A stretch of DNA of 64,000 bases, taken from NCBI RefSeq assembly GCF_014077095.1, contig NZ_JACGVG010000033.1, positions 1 through 64,000 of the forward strand, written 5' to 3'. The DNA is from Colwellia sp. MB02u-6. Its GTDB lineage: Bacteria > Pseudomonadota > Gammaproteobacteria > Enterobacterales > Alteromonadaceae. Below are positions 55,060 through 64,000 of the stretch, piece by piece. The position numbers and the translations under genes are program-made. Within the stretch, counting starts at the first letter, position 1, and every line of letters begins with the position of its first letter. The notes beneath the pieces are model-generated. The model did not search any database. It worked only from the letters and a program-made list of their open reading frames with translations, and was not told where the DNA came from.

Positions 55060-57543
55060 TCAATTTACAAACCAATAAGGTCGAATATCATCTCGATAAC
55101 TGATCACTTCAATAACAGTACCTGCAATATTGTCTTTAGCACTAGGCTCAATATTTTTGCCACCCGTGGTTTGACTAAACTTAAAGGTCACCATCCCTTC
55201 ATCAACAGTATTAAAAGTCATAATATCAAAACTGTTATATCGGCCCATTATTTCATTAGATGGCATCTGCCAACGGTTTAAATAACCGGTACTAAATACT
55301 ACATAACGCGGCATGACCGCCGTTAAAAAACCCCGACTAGACGACGATTTGGAGCCATGATGTGGGGCAATCAAAATGTCACTGCTGAGTTTCTTTGCCA
55401 TACCGGCAACATTTAATAACCGTTTTTCTTGTTTTATCGAAATATCACCCGGTAATAACACACGATGAAAACCATCGCTAATGGTTACTACGCAAGAATC
55501 ATCATTTTTATCACCATCAACCTGCATTGGCGACAGCACTTCAAAAACCAAGCCTTGCCAAGTAAAGCGCTGTCCCGAGATACAATGACTGTCAGGCTTT
55601 AACACTAAATCGTTAGCAATAACACGCTTAATAGCCATTTTAGCACGTAAGTGACGTAAGCCTCCGGCATGATCATTATCGTTATGGCTAATGATCACCC
55701 CATCAATCGCTTGATAACCTTGATGCTTTAAATAGGGTAGTATTGCCGCATCAGCCATATTAAAACCACTAGGATAACTGGCGCCGGTATCGTAGAGAAA
55801 AACATGATGATTTTTTTCAATAACAACGGCAAGACCATGACCAACATCAAGCACTGACAAGCGCCACTCTTGCTGCTGCTCAGCACTAGAAAAATTGATA
55901 ACAACCGCCATTATAAATAGACTCAGCGCGGCAATAAACTTAGCCCTAGCGAGTCGAAAAAACACCGCCAGTGCAATCATGACAAAGAGTAACAGCATGG
56001 TTTGTATTTGCTGATATGAAATAGCCAAAACTGCCCACTCTGCGCTAGCCAAATAAAGCAACCATTGCCAAACATATGACAAACTGAGTAACGCTAAATC
56101 AGTGAAAAAATTTGCTAACCAAAGACTAAATGGTAAAGCAATAACCGCCAGCAGTGTTAAAGGAATCACCGTCACACTCATCAAAGGTACAGCGACAATA
56201 TTGGCAAAAAAAGCGGCTAATGGTAGTTGATAGTTTAGCGATGCGGCTATGGGTAACATCGCTATCGTCAGTGCTAGTTGCATAACAAACAAGGTTTTAA
56301 GCCAAAGTAACACCGGAGTTTTAACGCCATGCCATTGCTTTTTAAGCCTAGCTTTAGGCGAGGATTCAAGCGTTAATAATGATGTTTTATCTCTCGTTAG
56401 GACTGGTACTATTGTGCGCATGGAAAAACGTGAAAATGTCGAAAAAATAATGACTAGTGCTGATATTGACAACCAAAAACTCGCACTGAGTAAGCTAAGC
56501 GGCCAAACCAATAAAATAATTAAAACAGCCAGTAACAACCAAGGTAACAGTGTTACCTTTATGTGCATAATTTTAAGTGACCAAAACAATAACAACATCA
56601 CCAAAGCACGCAAGGTAGGAATAGAAAAGCCCGCTAGATAGGCGTAATACCATGCCATGACACCACTGCACAGAATGGGAGCATAGTTTAAATTTATTTG
56701 CATCAGTTTTAGTTGCCAAGACGTAGGCAACAAAGAACTCAAGGGCAATAAACGAATAACAATGCGCATAAAAATCAAACTTGCAAAAGCTACTATGCCG
56801 ATATGCAAGCCAGAAATCGCAATAAGGTGCTGAGTTGCCGTTGCAGAAAGCACCCGCCAATGCTCACGCGTTAACTCTCCCCGCTCACCAAAACCCAAGG
56901 CTAAAACTAGTGCACTAAGGGGTTTATCCGCTAACAGAACAGATAATTTTTGATACAAATATTGACGCCAGCTAGTTTTATGAAGCAATAAAACATTTTG
57001 TTTTTTAGTCTGTATTTTATTTTTAGTCTTAACGTAGCCAGTGGCGACTATTTTTTGCTGCCGCAGCCAGACTTGATAATTAAAGCCACCGATATTAGCC
57101 AAGCCATGCGCAGGTTTAAGTTTTACCGTTAATTGCCACTTTTGTCCCTGCAGCAGAGGCTTGTCTGCCGCCTTCCAAGTTAAGCGTACCTTAAATTTTT
57201 CATTAATCTTTCGACCTTGCCAATGGCTAACTAAAAAGTTAAAGCGGCTACTACCCGCTTTTGTATGAACAATATTATTCACTTCACCTTGAATTAGATG
57301 AACTTTTTTATGTAACTGCTCAAGCTTAATGTTATTTTTTTCTAAGGTACCTTGATATTGGCTGCCAGCAATTAAAATCCAAACAACGGCGAATACCGCA
57401 ATAGCTATAAAGCGAAATTTACCTATAAAGATAAATATTAATGAAACCAACAATATAATGAGCAGTAAAGAAAACTCTGGCACTATAGGTATAAATAATG
57501 ACAAAATAGCGCTGAAAAAAAATGTGAGTAGCCACCATTCCAT
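55060..57543 (-). CDS. comEC: DNA uptake channel ComEC/Rec2
   Basis: ComEC moves single-stranded DNA through the inner membrane in natural transformation. The 827-aa protein has about ten membrane helices, the competence domain (LSATATQHLIAISGLHIG, then AGFSIPTLRALVM) and a C-terminal metallo-beta-lactamase domain (DTGAS, then ISHNDNDHAGG and PHHGSKSSS). Whether that domain is an active nuclease is not clear from the sequence. I use the ATG at 57543, though a TTG eight codons earlier is possible. It is full length, so competence may be working. Confidence 0.93.
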   Translation of the reverse strand: MEWWLLTFFFSAILSLFIPIVPEFSLLLIILLVSLIFIFIGKFRFIAIAVFAVVWILIAGSQYQGTLEKNNIKLEQLHKKVHLIQGEVNNIVHTKAGSSRFNFLVSHWQGRKINEKFKVRLTWKAADKPLLQGQKWQLTVKLKPAHGLANIGGFNYQVWLRQQKIVATGYVKTKNKIQTKKQNVLLLHKTSWRQYLYQKLSVLLADKPLSALVLALGFGERGELTREHWRVLSATATQHLIAISGLHIGIVAFASLIFMRIVIRLLPLSSLLPTSWQLKLMQINLNYAPILCSGVMAWYYAYLAGFSIPTLRALVMLLLFWSLKIMHIKVTLLPWLLLAVLIILLVWPLSLLSASFWLSISALVIIFSTFSRFSMRTIVPVLTRDKTSLLTLESSPKARLKKQWHGVKTPVLLWLKTLFVMQLALTIAMLPIAASLNYQLPLAAFFANIVAVPLMSVTVIPLTLLAVIALPFSLWLANFFTDLALLSLSYVWQWLLYLASAEWAVLAISYQQIQTMLLLFVMIALAVFFRLARAKFIAALSLFIMAVVINFSSAEQQQEWRLSVLDVGHGLAVVIEKNHHVFLYDTGASYPSGFNMADAAILPYLKHQGYQAIDGVIISHNDNDHAGGLRHLRAKMAIKRVIANDLVLKPDSHCISGQRFTWQGLVFEVLSPMQVDGDKNDDSCVVTISDGFHRVLLPGDISIKQEKRLLNVAGMAKKLSSDILIAPHHGSKSSSSRGFLTAVMPRYVVFSTGYLNRWQMPSNEIMGRYNSFDIMTFNTVDEGMVTFKFSQTTGGKNIEPSAKDNIAGTVIEVISYRDDIRPYWFVN

Positions 57544-57589
57544 AGTGATTAATTTCCATTTAGCCAAGTAACGTTAAGTAAAGTAATTT

Positions 57590-58105
57590 ATGCCGAAAAA
57601 AATAATTCAACGCTTTATGCCTGATCACCAAAAAATAAAAGATAACAAACATTTAAAAATGTTTGGTGCTTTACTGCATAACGCTAATCTGTGGCACTTG
57701 AACCGCCGTTCGGTGAGTAAAGCATTTGCTGTTGGCTTATTTTTTGCTTTTATGCCCGTGCCATTTCAAATGGTTTTAGCGGCTGGTTTTGCAATTATAG
57801 TACATGCAAATCTACCTTTATCTATTACCCTTGTTTGGATCACTAACCCTTTGACTATGCCGGCAATTTTTTATTTTTGTTATGTTGTTGGCACTTGGAT
57901 TGTGGATGTACCAGCAAAAAACTTCACTTTTGAAGCAAATTGGCAGTGGCTAGTTGATAGTGTTTCAACTATTGGGCCCGCCTTTATTGTCGGCTGTGGT
58001 GTACTTGCGGCTGTTTTTGCTCTCTTAGGTTATTTAACTATAAATATCATCTGGCGCTTTTCAGTAGCAAAAGAGTGGAAAAAACGCAAAGCACGAAGAG
58101 GCTAA
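57590..58105 (+). CDS. DUF2062 membrane protein
   Basis: The 171-aa protein has three to four hydrophobic segments and the DUF2062 pattern (LWHLNRRSVSKAFAVGLFFAFMPVPFQM, shortened here as NRRSVSKAFAVGLF, then WITNPLTMPAIFYF). The function is unknown. It is divergent from comEC with only 46 bp between start codons. Confidence 0.85.
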   Translation: MPKKIIQRFMPDHQKIKDNKHLKMFGALLHNANLWHLNRRSVSKAFAVGLFFAFMPVPFQMVLAAGFAIIVHANLPLSITLVWITNPLTMPAIFYFCYVVGTWIVDVPAKNFTFEANWQWLVDSVSTIGPAFIVGCGVLAAVFALLGYLTINIIWRFSVAKEWKKRKARRG

Positions 58106-58125
58106 GCTAACCTTTCATCATAAAC

Positions 58126-58155
58126 AAAAAATCAGACGTAGCATCTGATTTTTTA
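58126..58155. terminator. Bidirectional terminator, DUF2062 gene / lolE
   Basis: AAAATCAGA (58128-58136) and TCTGATTTT (58144-58152) with a 7-nt loop, extended by A and T runs on each side, serve both convergent genes. Confidence 0.9.
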
Positions 58156-58183
58156 TCTTATTATTTTATCTTTAACTTAACGT

Positions 58184-59449
58184 TTACGCTTGCCCTAACA
58201 CTTGTGCCGGCTCTACTTTGGTCGCACGCCATGCCGGGTAAATGGTCGCTAACAAACTCATAATTAAGGCCGTAACAACGGTATTAATAACATCTTGTTG
58301 GCGTAATAAGGTTGGTAAAAAATCAATAAAATATACCTCTGCAGATAAAAACTCTACCGATAATGCCGCTTCTATAGCACGGATAATATCAGTTAAATTC
58401 AACGAGATTACAATCCCTAAGCTGGCACCTAGAAAGCAGCCCACAATACCATTCATTAATCCTTGAAACATAAAGCTGGCCATAATAGTACTCGACTTTG
58501 CCCCCATGGTTTTTAATATGGCAATATCTGACTTCTTCTCATTTACCGCCATAATTAAGGTCGACACTATGTTAAAACTGGCCACTGCAATCACCAACAC
58601 TAAAACAATAAACATCACTAAACGTACCAACTGAATATCATTAAATAAATGACCATGGCTGCGCGTCCAATCCAGCATGTAAACATAAAAATCAAAATCA
58701 AAAGCCACTTCACGAACAATTTGTGGCGCGGCAAAAACATCGTCAACCTTTAGGCGAATGCCCTGCACTTCATCCGCTTGATAACCCAGTAATTCACTCG
58801 CTTTCGCTAAGTTAATAAAAACCTGTGTGTCATCTATCGTGCCACCAAATTTGAACACCCCAACAATAATGGCCTGTTGCGTCATGGGCACAGGAAATTG
58901 CTGCGATTTGCTATTTTTTTGGTTGTTCAAATTAGCTGGGGGCAATAATAACTGAACCTTGTCACCCACTTGTACCGAAAGCTTACGAGCAATGCCAGCG
59001 CCAATAATAACGCCATTTTCAAGTATTAGGTCTTGCCACTTGCCAGCGATTATATAACGTGAAATAGCGGACACCTGCGGCTCTAACATCACGTCTACAC
59101 CGCGGATTTCAATACCTTTAAGTGCTGCAGACTTTTGCATCATCCCTTGGGTTTTGACAAATGGAGCAGCGGCAATCACATGGGGGTTTTGTTCAATACG
59201 CGCAACGCTTTTTGGCCATTGCGTAATAGGTGAATTCACCGCGACCACTTCAGCATGAGGTACAATTGACAATAAATGTGTCGCCAAAGCCCGTTCAAAA
59301 CCATTCATAGCTGAAAGCACAACAATCAACACCATCACACCAATGGCAATACCAATAGTTGAGGACGCTGATATAAATGACGAAAACCCTTTGCTATGAC
59401 GGCTACGCACATAACGTAAGCCAATAAAAACACTTAACGGTTTTAGCAC
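58184..59449 (-). CDS. lolE: Lipoprotein-releasing permease LolE-type
   Basis: This 421-aa FtsX-type permease has one N-terminal helix, a large periplasmic domain (about 50-265) and three C-terminal helices. It matches the LolC/LolE family (IGLRYVRSRHSKGFSSFIS). It starts right after lolD and pairs with the other permease at 60273. I name it lolE by position in the lolC-lolD-lolE operon; the two permeases are hard to tell apart by eye. Confidence 0.88.
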   Translation of the reverse strand: MLKPLSVFIGLRYVRSRHSKGFSSFISASSTIGIAIGVMVLIVVLSAMNGFERALATHLLSIVPHAEVVAVNSPITQWPKSVARIEQNPHVIAAAPFVKTQGMMQKSAALKGIEIRGVDVMLEPQVSAISRYIIAGKWQDLILENGVIIGAGIARKLSVQVGDKVQLLLPPANLNNQKNSKSQQFPVPMTQQAIIVGVFKFGGTIDDTQVFINLAKASELLGYQADEVQGIRLKVDDVFAAPQIVREVAFDFDFYVYMLDWTRSHGHLFNDIQLVRLVMFIVLVLVIAVASFNIVSTLIMAVNEKKSDIAILKTMGAKSSTIMASFMFQGLMNGIVGCFLGASLGIVISLNLTDIIRAIEAALSVEFLSAEVYFIDFLPTLLRQQDVINTVVTALIMSLLATIYPAWRATKVEPAQVLGQA

Positions 59450-60280
59450 TTAAGCGTCCTCAATTTTTTTCATACCACTGTCGCTGTTAACTTCAAGCGG
59501 CTTTAGGTGTCCGTGATCTAAAAGCAGTTGCCGATCCATTTTTTTTGCCAAGGTTAAATCATGGGTAACAATCACAAAACTGGTATTTACGGTCCGGTTT
59601 AACTCCTGCAACAACTGAAAGATTTGTTCAGCGGTATCAAAATCTAAATTACCCGTGGGCTCATCGGCTAAGACAAGTGACGGCTTGGTCACTAATGCGC
59701 GAGCAATGGCAACACGTTGACGCTCGCCACCCGAAAGCTCAGAAGGTCGATGATGACTGCGATGAGTTAACCCAACTTGTTCAAGCATAGCTTTAGCTTG
59801 AGTCATTGCAGCTTTGGGCTTATCACCACGTATCAACAAAGGCATGGCCACATTTTCTTCAGCAGTAAATTCCATCATTAAATGATGAAACTGATAAATA
59901 AAACCAATATGTTGATTACGAAATTTTGCCCGTTGCTTTTCAGACAATTGATGAATATTAACACCATTAATAAACACCTCACCTGCACTTGGTGTGTCTA
60001 ACGCGCCAGCTAAGTGCAAAAAGGTACTTTTTCCACAGCCAGAACGACCAACAATAGCCACTAACTCTCCCGCTTCAATTGCCAAATCAAGCTTGGATAA
60101 TACGGCTGTAGTCACTGGGCCTTGTTGATAAAATTTACTTAGCTGGCGACATTCTAAGCCTAAAGGAAGTGTAGGTTTTACCACATTTTCATCGCCACTT
60201 TCATCGCTATTTTGGTTGATATTATGTTCCAAATCACTGTCCATTTTATTGTTCTTGTCTTTAAGCATTGGACTACTCAT
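59450..60280 (-). CDS. lolD: Lipoprotein-releasing ATPase LolD
   Basis: LolD powers extraction of outer membrane lipoproteins from the inner membrane. The ATPase has Walker [11 protein letters not shown]-loop YQFHHLM, signature LSGGERQR and Walker [14 protein letters not shown] use the ATG at 60280 (276 aa), overlapping the lolC stop by 8 nt. The first about 40 residues are an Asn/Asp/Ser-rich extension not seen in E. coli LolD (233 aa), so a later start (such as Met13 of this frame) is also possible. Confidence 0.93.
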   Translation of the reverse strand: MSSPMLKDKNNKMDSDLEHNINQNSDESGDENVVKPTLPLGLECRQLSKFYQQGPVTTAVLSKLDLAIEAGELVAIVGRSGCGKSTFLHLAGALDTPSAGEVFINGVNIHQLSEKQRAKFRNQHIGFIYQFHHLMMEFTAEENVAMPLLIRGDKPKAAMTQAKAMLEQVGLTHRSHHRPSELSGGERQRVAIARALVTKPSLVLADEPTGNLDFDTAEQIFQLLQELNRTVNTSFVIVTHDLTLAKKMDRQLLLDHGHLKPLEVNSDSGMKKIEDA

Positions 60281-61493
60281 TTCTGAGCACCTCTGCTGGC
60301 TGAGTTTGCGCAGCACGATAGGCCGGGTAAAGGGTCGCTAAAAAGCTCATGGCTAGTGCAGAGGCAACAATCACTAAGATATTGATTACATCAAGTGCAA
60401 TAGGTAACTTTTGCCCTGCGCCTAATAAATTAACCCCGAGTAAGCTAAATAAATGATTTAAATTCAGCGTTAATATCACCCCAAGTGTAACGCCCAAAAT
60501 AACACCCAAAATACCATTGGTTAAGCCTTGAGTGATAAAAATTTTCACAATACCACTTCGGTCTAAACCCAGGGTTTGTAAAATGCTAATTTCACCTTGC
60601 TTATCAATAACCACCATCACTAACGCTGAGACAATATTAAAAGCTGCAACCGCAACAATTAAACTCAGCATGAGCCACATCATATTTTTTTCCATGCTGA
60701 CCGCAGCAAATAAAGCCCCCTGGCTCTCTTGCCAGCTGACAAAGTTAAAATCCGGATATTTTAACGATAACTGTGCAATGACCTGCGGGGCTTTAAAAGC
60801 ATCATCTAGGTATAACCTTAACTGATTAACGCCATCACCTTTTTTTCGATGCAGTTTTGCGCCATCTTCGATAGCAATAAAAACCATTGCCTCATCAACT
60901 TGAGAACCAACATTAAAAATGCCCACAATAGTAAATGTGCGCTGCACAGGCACGCGTCCCATGGGGGTAAATAAGGTTTTGTTCGGTAAGGTTAAGCGTA
61001 CAACATCGCCTAAGTTAACCTTTAATTTTCGCGCTAACGTTTGACCTAAAACCAGGCTAAACGGCGTGTTGTCTAAACTGGCTAATTGGCCATATTCCAT
61101 GGCACTATTGATAATATTGTGTTGTTCAAATTCAGGCATAATGCCATGCACTAAAACCCCTTGCAGTGCTGTTTTAGACTGAATTAACGCTTCACTTTGC
61201 TGAAACGGCGTTACTTGGGTAACGTCAGGCAATCCGAGAATATCGCGCTGTAAATCGCGCCAATTATTGATATGAGTTTGTTGGGGGGACATTAATACAT
61301 GCGGCACTAAGCCTAGTACCCGACGTTTTTGCTCTCGCTCTAAACCATCCATAACAGACACAACGGTAATTAAAGAGGCAACACCGAGCACAATACCGAT
61401 AATAGAGAAAAATGTGATAAAGGAGACAAAACCTTTGCCATTACTACTGCGACTATACCTTAAGCCGATGTAAACACTAACTGGTTGAAACAT
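60273..61493 (-). CDS. lolC: Lipoprotein-releasing permease LolC-type
   Basis: This is the first permease of the Lol operon, 406 aa from the ATG at 61493 ([15 protein letters not shown]). A longer frame to 61562 has no ribosome site, whereas AAGAG precedes the chosen ATG. It has one N-terminal helix, a periplasmic domain, and three C-terminal helices ending with [21 protein letters not shown]. It overlaps lolD by 8 nt, so the three genes are translationally linked. Confidence 0.92.
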   Translation of the reverse strand: MFQPVSVYIGLRYSRSSNGKGFVSFITFFSIIGIVLGVASLITVVSVMDGLEREQKRRVLGLVPHVLMSPQQTHINNWRDLQRDILGLPDVTQVTPFQQSEALIQSKTALQGVLVHGIMPEFEQHNIINSAMEYGQLASLDNTPFSLVLGQTLARKLKVNLGDVVRLTLPNKTLFTPMGRVPVQRTFTIVGIFNVGSQVDEAMVFIAIEDGAKLHRKKGDGVNQLRLYLDDAFKAPQVIAQLSLKYPDFNFVSWQESQGALFAAVSMEKNMMWLMLSLIVAVAAFNIVSALVMVVIDKQGEISILQTLGLDRSGIVKIFITQGLTNGILGVILGVTLGVILTLNLNHLFSLLGVNLLGAGQKLPIALDVINILVIVASALAMSFLATLYPAYRAAQTQPAEVLRNE

Positions 61494-61687
61494 GAACTCT
61501 TTCTTTATTGATAATGCTAATAGCACCAAGATTATTGAGCCTAAAATCATAGCACAGCTCATAAAGATATATCTTCAGACTTTATTCACTTTTATACATT
61601 TTATTAAGCAGTGTCGGTAAATTAGTGCAAACTCATTAAATTTAGCTGGTCTTGGACTATTCACACGCTTGTTTCTACCCAACTTAA

Positions 61688-61834
61688 CTACATAAATAAT
61701 CCAAAAACACCTAATACCAATAGAATTGCACTCAACAGAATTAACACCATAAAAAATATTCTGCTTTTCCCTGTTGGACTTACTTTTTTGTAACCAACCA
61801 CAATCACCAATGTTGTAATGATAAAACTAAAGCC
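61688..61834 (-). pseudogene. Remnant or non-canonical small membrane protein
   Basis: The open minus-strand segment encodes two hydrophobic stretches separated by YKKVSPTGKSR, ending VFGLFM. That pattern looks like a real small membrane protein. The frame is closed upstream by two TAG codons within three codons and has no ATG at the N-terminal side. It could start at TTG (61810) or GTG (61807), giving 39-40 aa, or it may be a decayed gene. I do not recognise the family. Confidence 0.4.
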
Positions 61835-61911
61835 CTAATACTAAACAATCGCTATAGTGACCAAATAAAATTTTTTGAGTAAAATATTAAAATCAACATT
61901 ATCGCCTAACT

Positions 61912-62076
61912 TCAGTCGTCATCGTCGATAATATCTGGCGTTACGGCATCAACAACATCAATAGCGCCGCCAACGACAGTGGTTGTTACACCAACAGCGG
62001 TAGTCACTACCACACAACCGGGTAGGCTTAACACCATTAAACTAAAAAACAGAAAACACATTCTTTTTAATATCAC
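61912..62076 (-). CDS. Small lipoprotein (54 aa)
   Basis: Read from a GTG at 62076 (AGAGGA 9 nt upstream), the product begins MILKRMCFLFFSL and has a lipobox LPGC at residues 18-21. The mature part is only about 34 residues: a Val/Thr/Gly-rich stretch followed by DVVDAVTPDIIDDDD. Basic N terminus, hydrophobic core, lipobox and good ribosome site together support a real gene. Such tiny lipoproteins with an acidic AVTPD-like tail occur in marine gammaproteobacteria, but I know of no function. Confidence 0.72.
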   Translation of the reverse strand: MILKRMCFLFFSLMVLSLPGCVVVTTAVGVTTTVVGGAIDVVDAVTPDIIDDDD

Positions 62077-62461
62077 TTTTGTTAGTCCTCTTTATTTTCA
62101 TTTAGTATCAATCAATTTACTTTTGATTTTCTTTTGCCCAATCCCTAGCCTTTTGTGTAACACAAATTATGAAGTCTAAACAAACATACTTCAACGTCAT
62201 TAACCTAAGCTTAGCTAAATTTAACTAAACAGTCAGTACGAAACTTGCAATGAATCGATGCTTTGATCTTAAGTCTTTCTCACCGACCAGCCTATTGTTT
62301 TTATACTGACTGTAAAAGATGTAAAGAGACCCAATGACTGAACTTTACATCACCACCAACGAGTTAATATGGCTGGACGCTATCGACCACGGCTAATAAA
62401 AATTCTATCAGGTTTATTTATGCGCTTTATCTATACCATCCATGATAACTTTTATAACACT
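62077..62461. other. Gap between the small lipoprotein and the GST gene
   Basis: In these 385 bp there is a 9-bp inverted repeat, GATGTAAAG (62318-62326) and CTTTACATC (62343-62351). A 20-codon frame starting at ATG 62334 lies inside its loop and may be chance. From about 62450 the sequence is the 3' flank shared with the decayed GST copy. Confidence 0.4.
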
Positions 62462-63073
62462 CTAAGCTTTTGCTGATGGTCTTGAAGAAACTTTATCGTA
62501 CCAGCGTTTTAGGTTTTTTTGTTCGTCTGCTATGCGAATGTTATTCACTCGATTAAAGTCTATTGTGATGAGCGCTGTAATATCGGCAATAGAAAAGCTA
62601 TCACCTGCGATGTATTCTGAAGACGCTAAGTGTTTGTCTAAAAATGCCAAAAACTTCTTCACATTTTCACCACATTCTTTACCCCAATCGGGAACAATGT
62701 TCATTCGGTCTTTAAAGTAACCACTTGTATGTTGGAAGCACATGCCCGTCGGCATTAACAGAGATAATTCCATACGACGTTGCCATTGCTCTATTATAGC
62801 TTTCTCAAGCGGACTTGAACCCATTAATGGGTGTTCTGGATTGATCTCTTCAAAATATCTGCAAATTGCCACACTTTCGCTAATCACTGTGCCATCATCT
62901 AATTCTAAAATGGGTATTTTAGCCAATGGGTTTTTCTGTTTAAAAGCTTCAGTTAAGTTATCACCGCGTAAAATGTCCATTTGAACAAACTCGATGCCAG
63001 CAATATTTTTCTCATAGAGAAAAATTCTTACACGCCTTGCATTTGGTGCTGTTGCTGCTTCATATATTTTCAT
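62462..63073 (-). CDS. Glutathione S-transferase
   Basis: The 203-aa protein has a thioredoxin-like N domain (MKIYEAATAPNARRVRIFL, with ISESVAICRYFEE at about 65-77 forming the glutathione gamma-glutamyl site) and an all-helical C domain with the N-capping motif SIADITAL. The N-terminal catalytic residue is Ser/Thr/Asn type rather than an obvious Tyr. The ATG at 63073 has AAGGGA upstream; a longer frame to 63148 would read through the palindromic boxes. The substrate is unknown. A decayed copy lies just upstream. Confidence 0.9.
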   Translation of the reverse strand: MKIYEAATAPNARRVRIFLYEKNIAGIEFVQMDILRGDNLTEAFKQKNPLAKIPILELDDGTVISESVAICRYFEEINPEHPLMGSSPLEKAIIEQWQRRMELSLLMPTGMCFQHTSGYFKDRMNIVPDWGKECGENVKKFLAFLDKHLASSEYIAGDSFSIADITALITIDFNRVNNIRIADEQKNLKRWYDKVSSRPSAKA

Positions 63074-63109
63074 AGATATTCCCTTTAATAAATTATCTCC
63101 GCCACTTAT

Positions 63110-63146
63110 GATAACAATTATCTCTGCAGCCATGATAACTATTATC
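63110..63146. promoter_or_regulatory. Twin palindromic boxes upstream of the GST gene
   Basis: GATAA-CAA-TTATC (63110-63122) and GATAA-CTA-TTATC (63134-63146) are two 13-bp palindromes with centres 24 bp apart, 37 and 61 bp upstream of the GST start. Spacing near a multiple of the helix turn suggests cooperative binding of a regulator. Part of the second box is also the 3' flank of the decayed copy. Confidence 0.5.
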
Positions 63147-63149
63147 ATA

Positions 63150-63670
63150 TCCTAGGTTTTTGCTGATGGTCTTGAACATACTTTAGCGTAACAGTATTTT
63201 AAATTTTTTTTACTCCTCTACTATGTATTTTGAAGACGCTAAGTGTTTGTCTAAAAATGCCAAAAATTTTAATATTTTCACCACATTTTTTACCCTAGTC
63301 GGGAACAAGGTTCATTTGGTCTTTAAAGTAACCACTCGTATCTAAAAGTACATGCCGGTTGGCATTAACAAAGATAATTCCATAGGTTATTGCTACTGTT
63401 CTACGATGGTTTTCTCAAGCGGGCTTGAATCCGTTAGTGCATGCTCTGAATTTATCTCTTCAAAATATAGGGAAATTGCCACCCTTTCTCTCATCACTGT
63501 GCCATCATCCATTAACTAAAATAGGTATTTTAGTTAATGGATATTTCTGTTTGAATTCTTCAGCGAAGTTATCACCGCATAGAATATCTATTTGAACAAA
63601 CTCACTGCCTGCAATCTTTATCTCATGAAGAGATATTCTTACAAGCTTTGCATTTGGTGCTGATGGTGCA
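63150..63670 (-). pseudogene. Decayed tandem copy of the GST gene
   Basis: On the minus strand, from about 63668, codons read APSAPNAKLVRISLHE...AGSEFVQIDIL and align with the intact GST (ATAPNARRVRIFLYE...AGIEFVQMDIL). A stop soon follows KIPILVNG, and further on there are frame changes and a deletion of about 80-100 bp matching the helical domain near the 3' end. The copy keeps the last codons and the 3' flank of the intact gene. Its first four or five codons are missing, and it abuts the stop of the RND gene. Confidence 0.88.
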
Positions 63671-63672
63671 TC

Positions 63673-64000
63673 TTAGCCTTTTTGCTGTGCCTCAAGCAAT
63701 TCAGCTTCAAGTTGATCACTTTCATCGGCTCTAGGTTTAGTAAAGGGTGCAATAAGCTGATATAAAACAGGCGTCAGTAATAAGGTGAATACCACCGCTA
63801 TACCCAAACCACCAAATACCACCCAACCAATTGAATTACGTGATTCTGCACCGGCTCCAGTTGATAAAATAAGCGGTAAGCCACCTAGTATGGTTGATAT
63901 CAAGGTCATCATAATGGGTCTAAAACGAACTTCGGCTGCCATAATGATGGCGGCTTTGACTGTTTTACCTTGATCTCTTAATTGATCAGCAAACTCGACT
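63673..64000 (-). CDS. RND efflux transporter, C-terminal end (partial)
   Basis: The frame runs open past position 64000, so only about 108 C-terminal residues are seen. The sequence FADQLRDQGKTVKAAI, AAEVRFRPIMMT, then LGGLPL and GAGAESRNSIGWVVFGGL matches the last transmembrane part of HAE-1/AcrB-type RND pumps. A Met at 63942 is internal, not the start. The C-terminal tail is short and acidic. The pump would use the proton gradient to export drugs, solvents or other substrates with an adaptor encoded outside the window. Confidence 0.9.
   Translation of the reverse strand, partial: VEFADQLRDQGKTVKAAIIMAAEVRFRPIMMTLISTILGGLPLILSTGAGAESRNSIGWVVFGGLGIAVVFTLLLTPVLYQLIAPFTKPRADESDQLEAELLEAQQKG

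Noticed and set aside
61494-61562. 23-codon N-terminal extension of LolC
   Set aside because: No ribosome site for the upstream start. The ATG at 61493 has AAGAG upstream and gives the normal family N terminus.
63074-63148. 25-codon N-terminal extension of the GST
   Set aside because: It would translate the palindromic boxes. The ATG at 63073 has a good AAGGGA site and matches the family start.

Overview
The window is about 64 kb of chromosome from an AT-rich marine gammaproteobacterium. Gene order and protein types fit the order Alteromonadales, most likely Colwelliaceae (Colwellia, Thalassotalea or relatives). That placement is inferred from the low G+C by eye, the block murJ-ribF-ileS-lspA-fkpB-ispH, a TapY2-type pilus gene, a GlyGly-CTERM protein and many secreted or lipoprotein peptidases. 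No phage, insertion sequence, CRISPR array, tRNA or rRNA gene is visible. A strong rRNA-type promoter does read leftward off the left edge.

Layout. 0-9 kb holds housekeeping genes: pssA, clpB with a heat-shock promoter, rluD-pgeF, bamD, glnB and nadE. 9-17 kb is a type IV pilus minor-pilin region: pilV-pilW-pilX-pilY1-pilE-tapY2 on the minus strand, with two FimT/GspH paralogues on the plus strand. 17-26 kb is the ispH-fkpB-lspA-ileS-ribF-murJ block, with rpsT divergent and using a TTG start. 26-37 kb is more accessory: an M49-like zinc lipoprotein, a MacB-like three-gene ABC exporter that looks richer in G+C, a GMC oxidoreductase, a thioredoxin-like gene broken by an 11-bp tandem duplication, and a lipoprotein Dcp peptidase. 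37-50 kb mixes RNA and translation factors (TapT/DTW, TrmH-like, ArfB, HPF), zapE, a cold-shock gene with a long leader, a lone signal peptidase I, a GlyGly-CTERM cyclophilin, an acyltransferase, a secreted M18 aminopeptidase and azlCD.

50-61.5 kb is an envelope block: kdsB-ycaR-lpxK-msbA (LPS core and lipid A synthesis and flipping), comEC (DNA uptake), a DUF2062 gene, and lolC-lolD-lolE (lipoprotein sorting). 61.5-64 kb holds a small lipoprotein, a remnant of a small membrane protein, a glutathione S-transferase with twin palindromic boxes upstream, a decayed tandem copy of that GST, and the 3' end of an RND efflux pump that continues past the window.

Functional links. LpxK, KdsB and MsbA make and flip the LPS precursor. 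LspA, LolCDE and BamD handle the many lipoproteins encoded here. The pilus genes and ComEC together suggest natural transformation. No wholly new multi-gene system is evident. The best leads are the GST duplication with its operator-like boxes, the reversible-looking thioredoxin frameshift, a recurrent pattern of short tandem duplications at gene 3' ends, the palindrome in front of the ABC exporter, and small genes between 61.6 and 62.1 kb.
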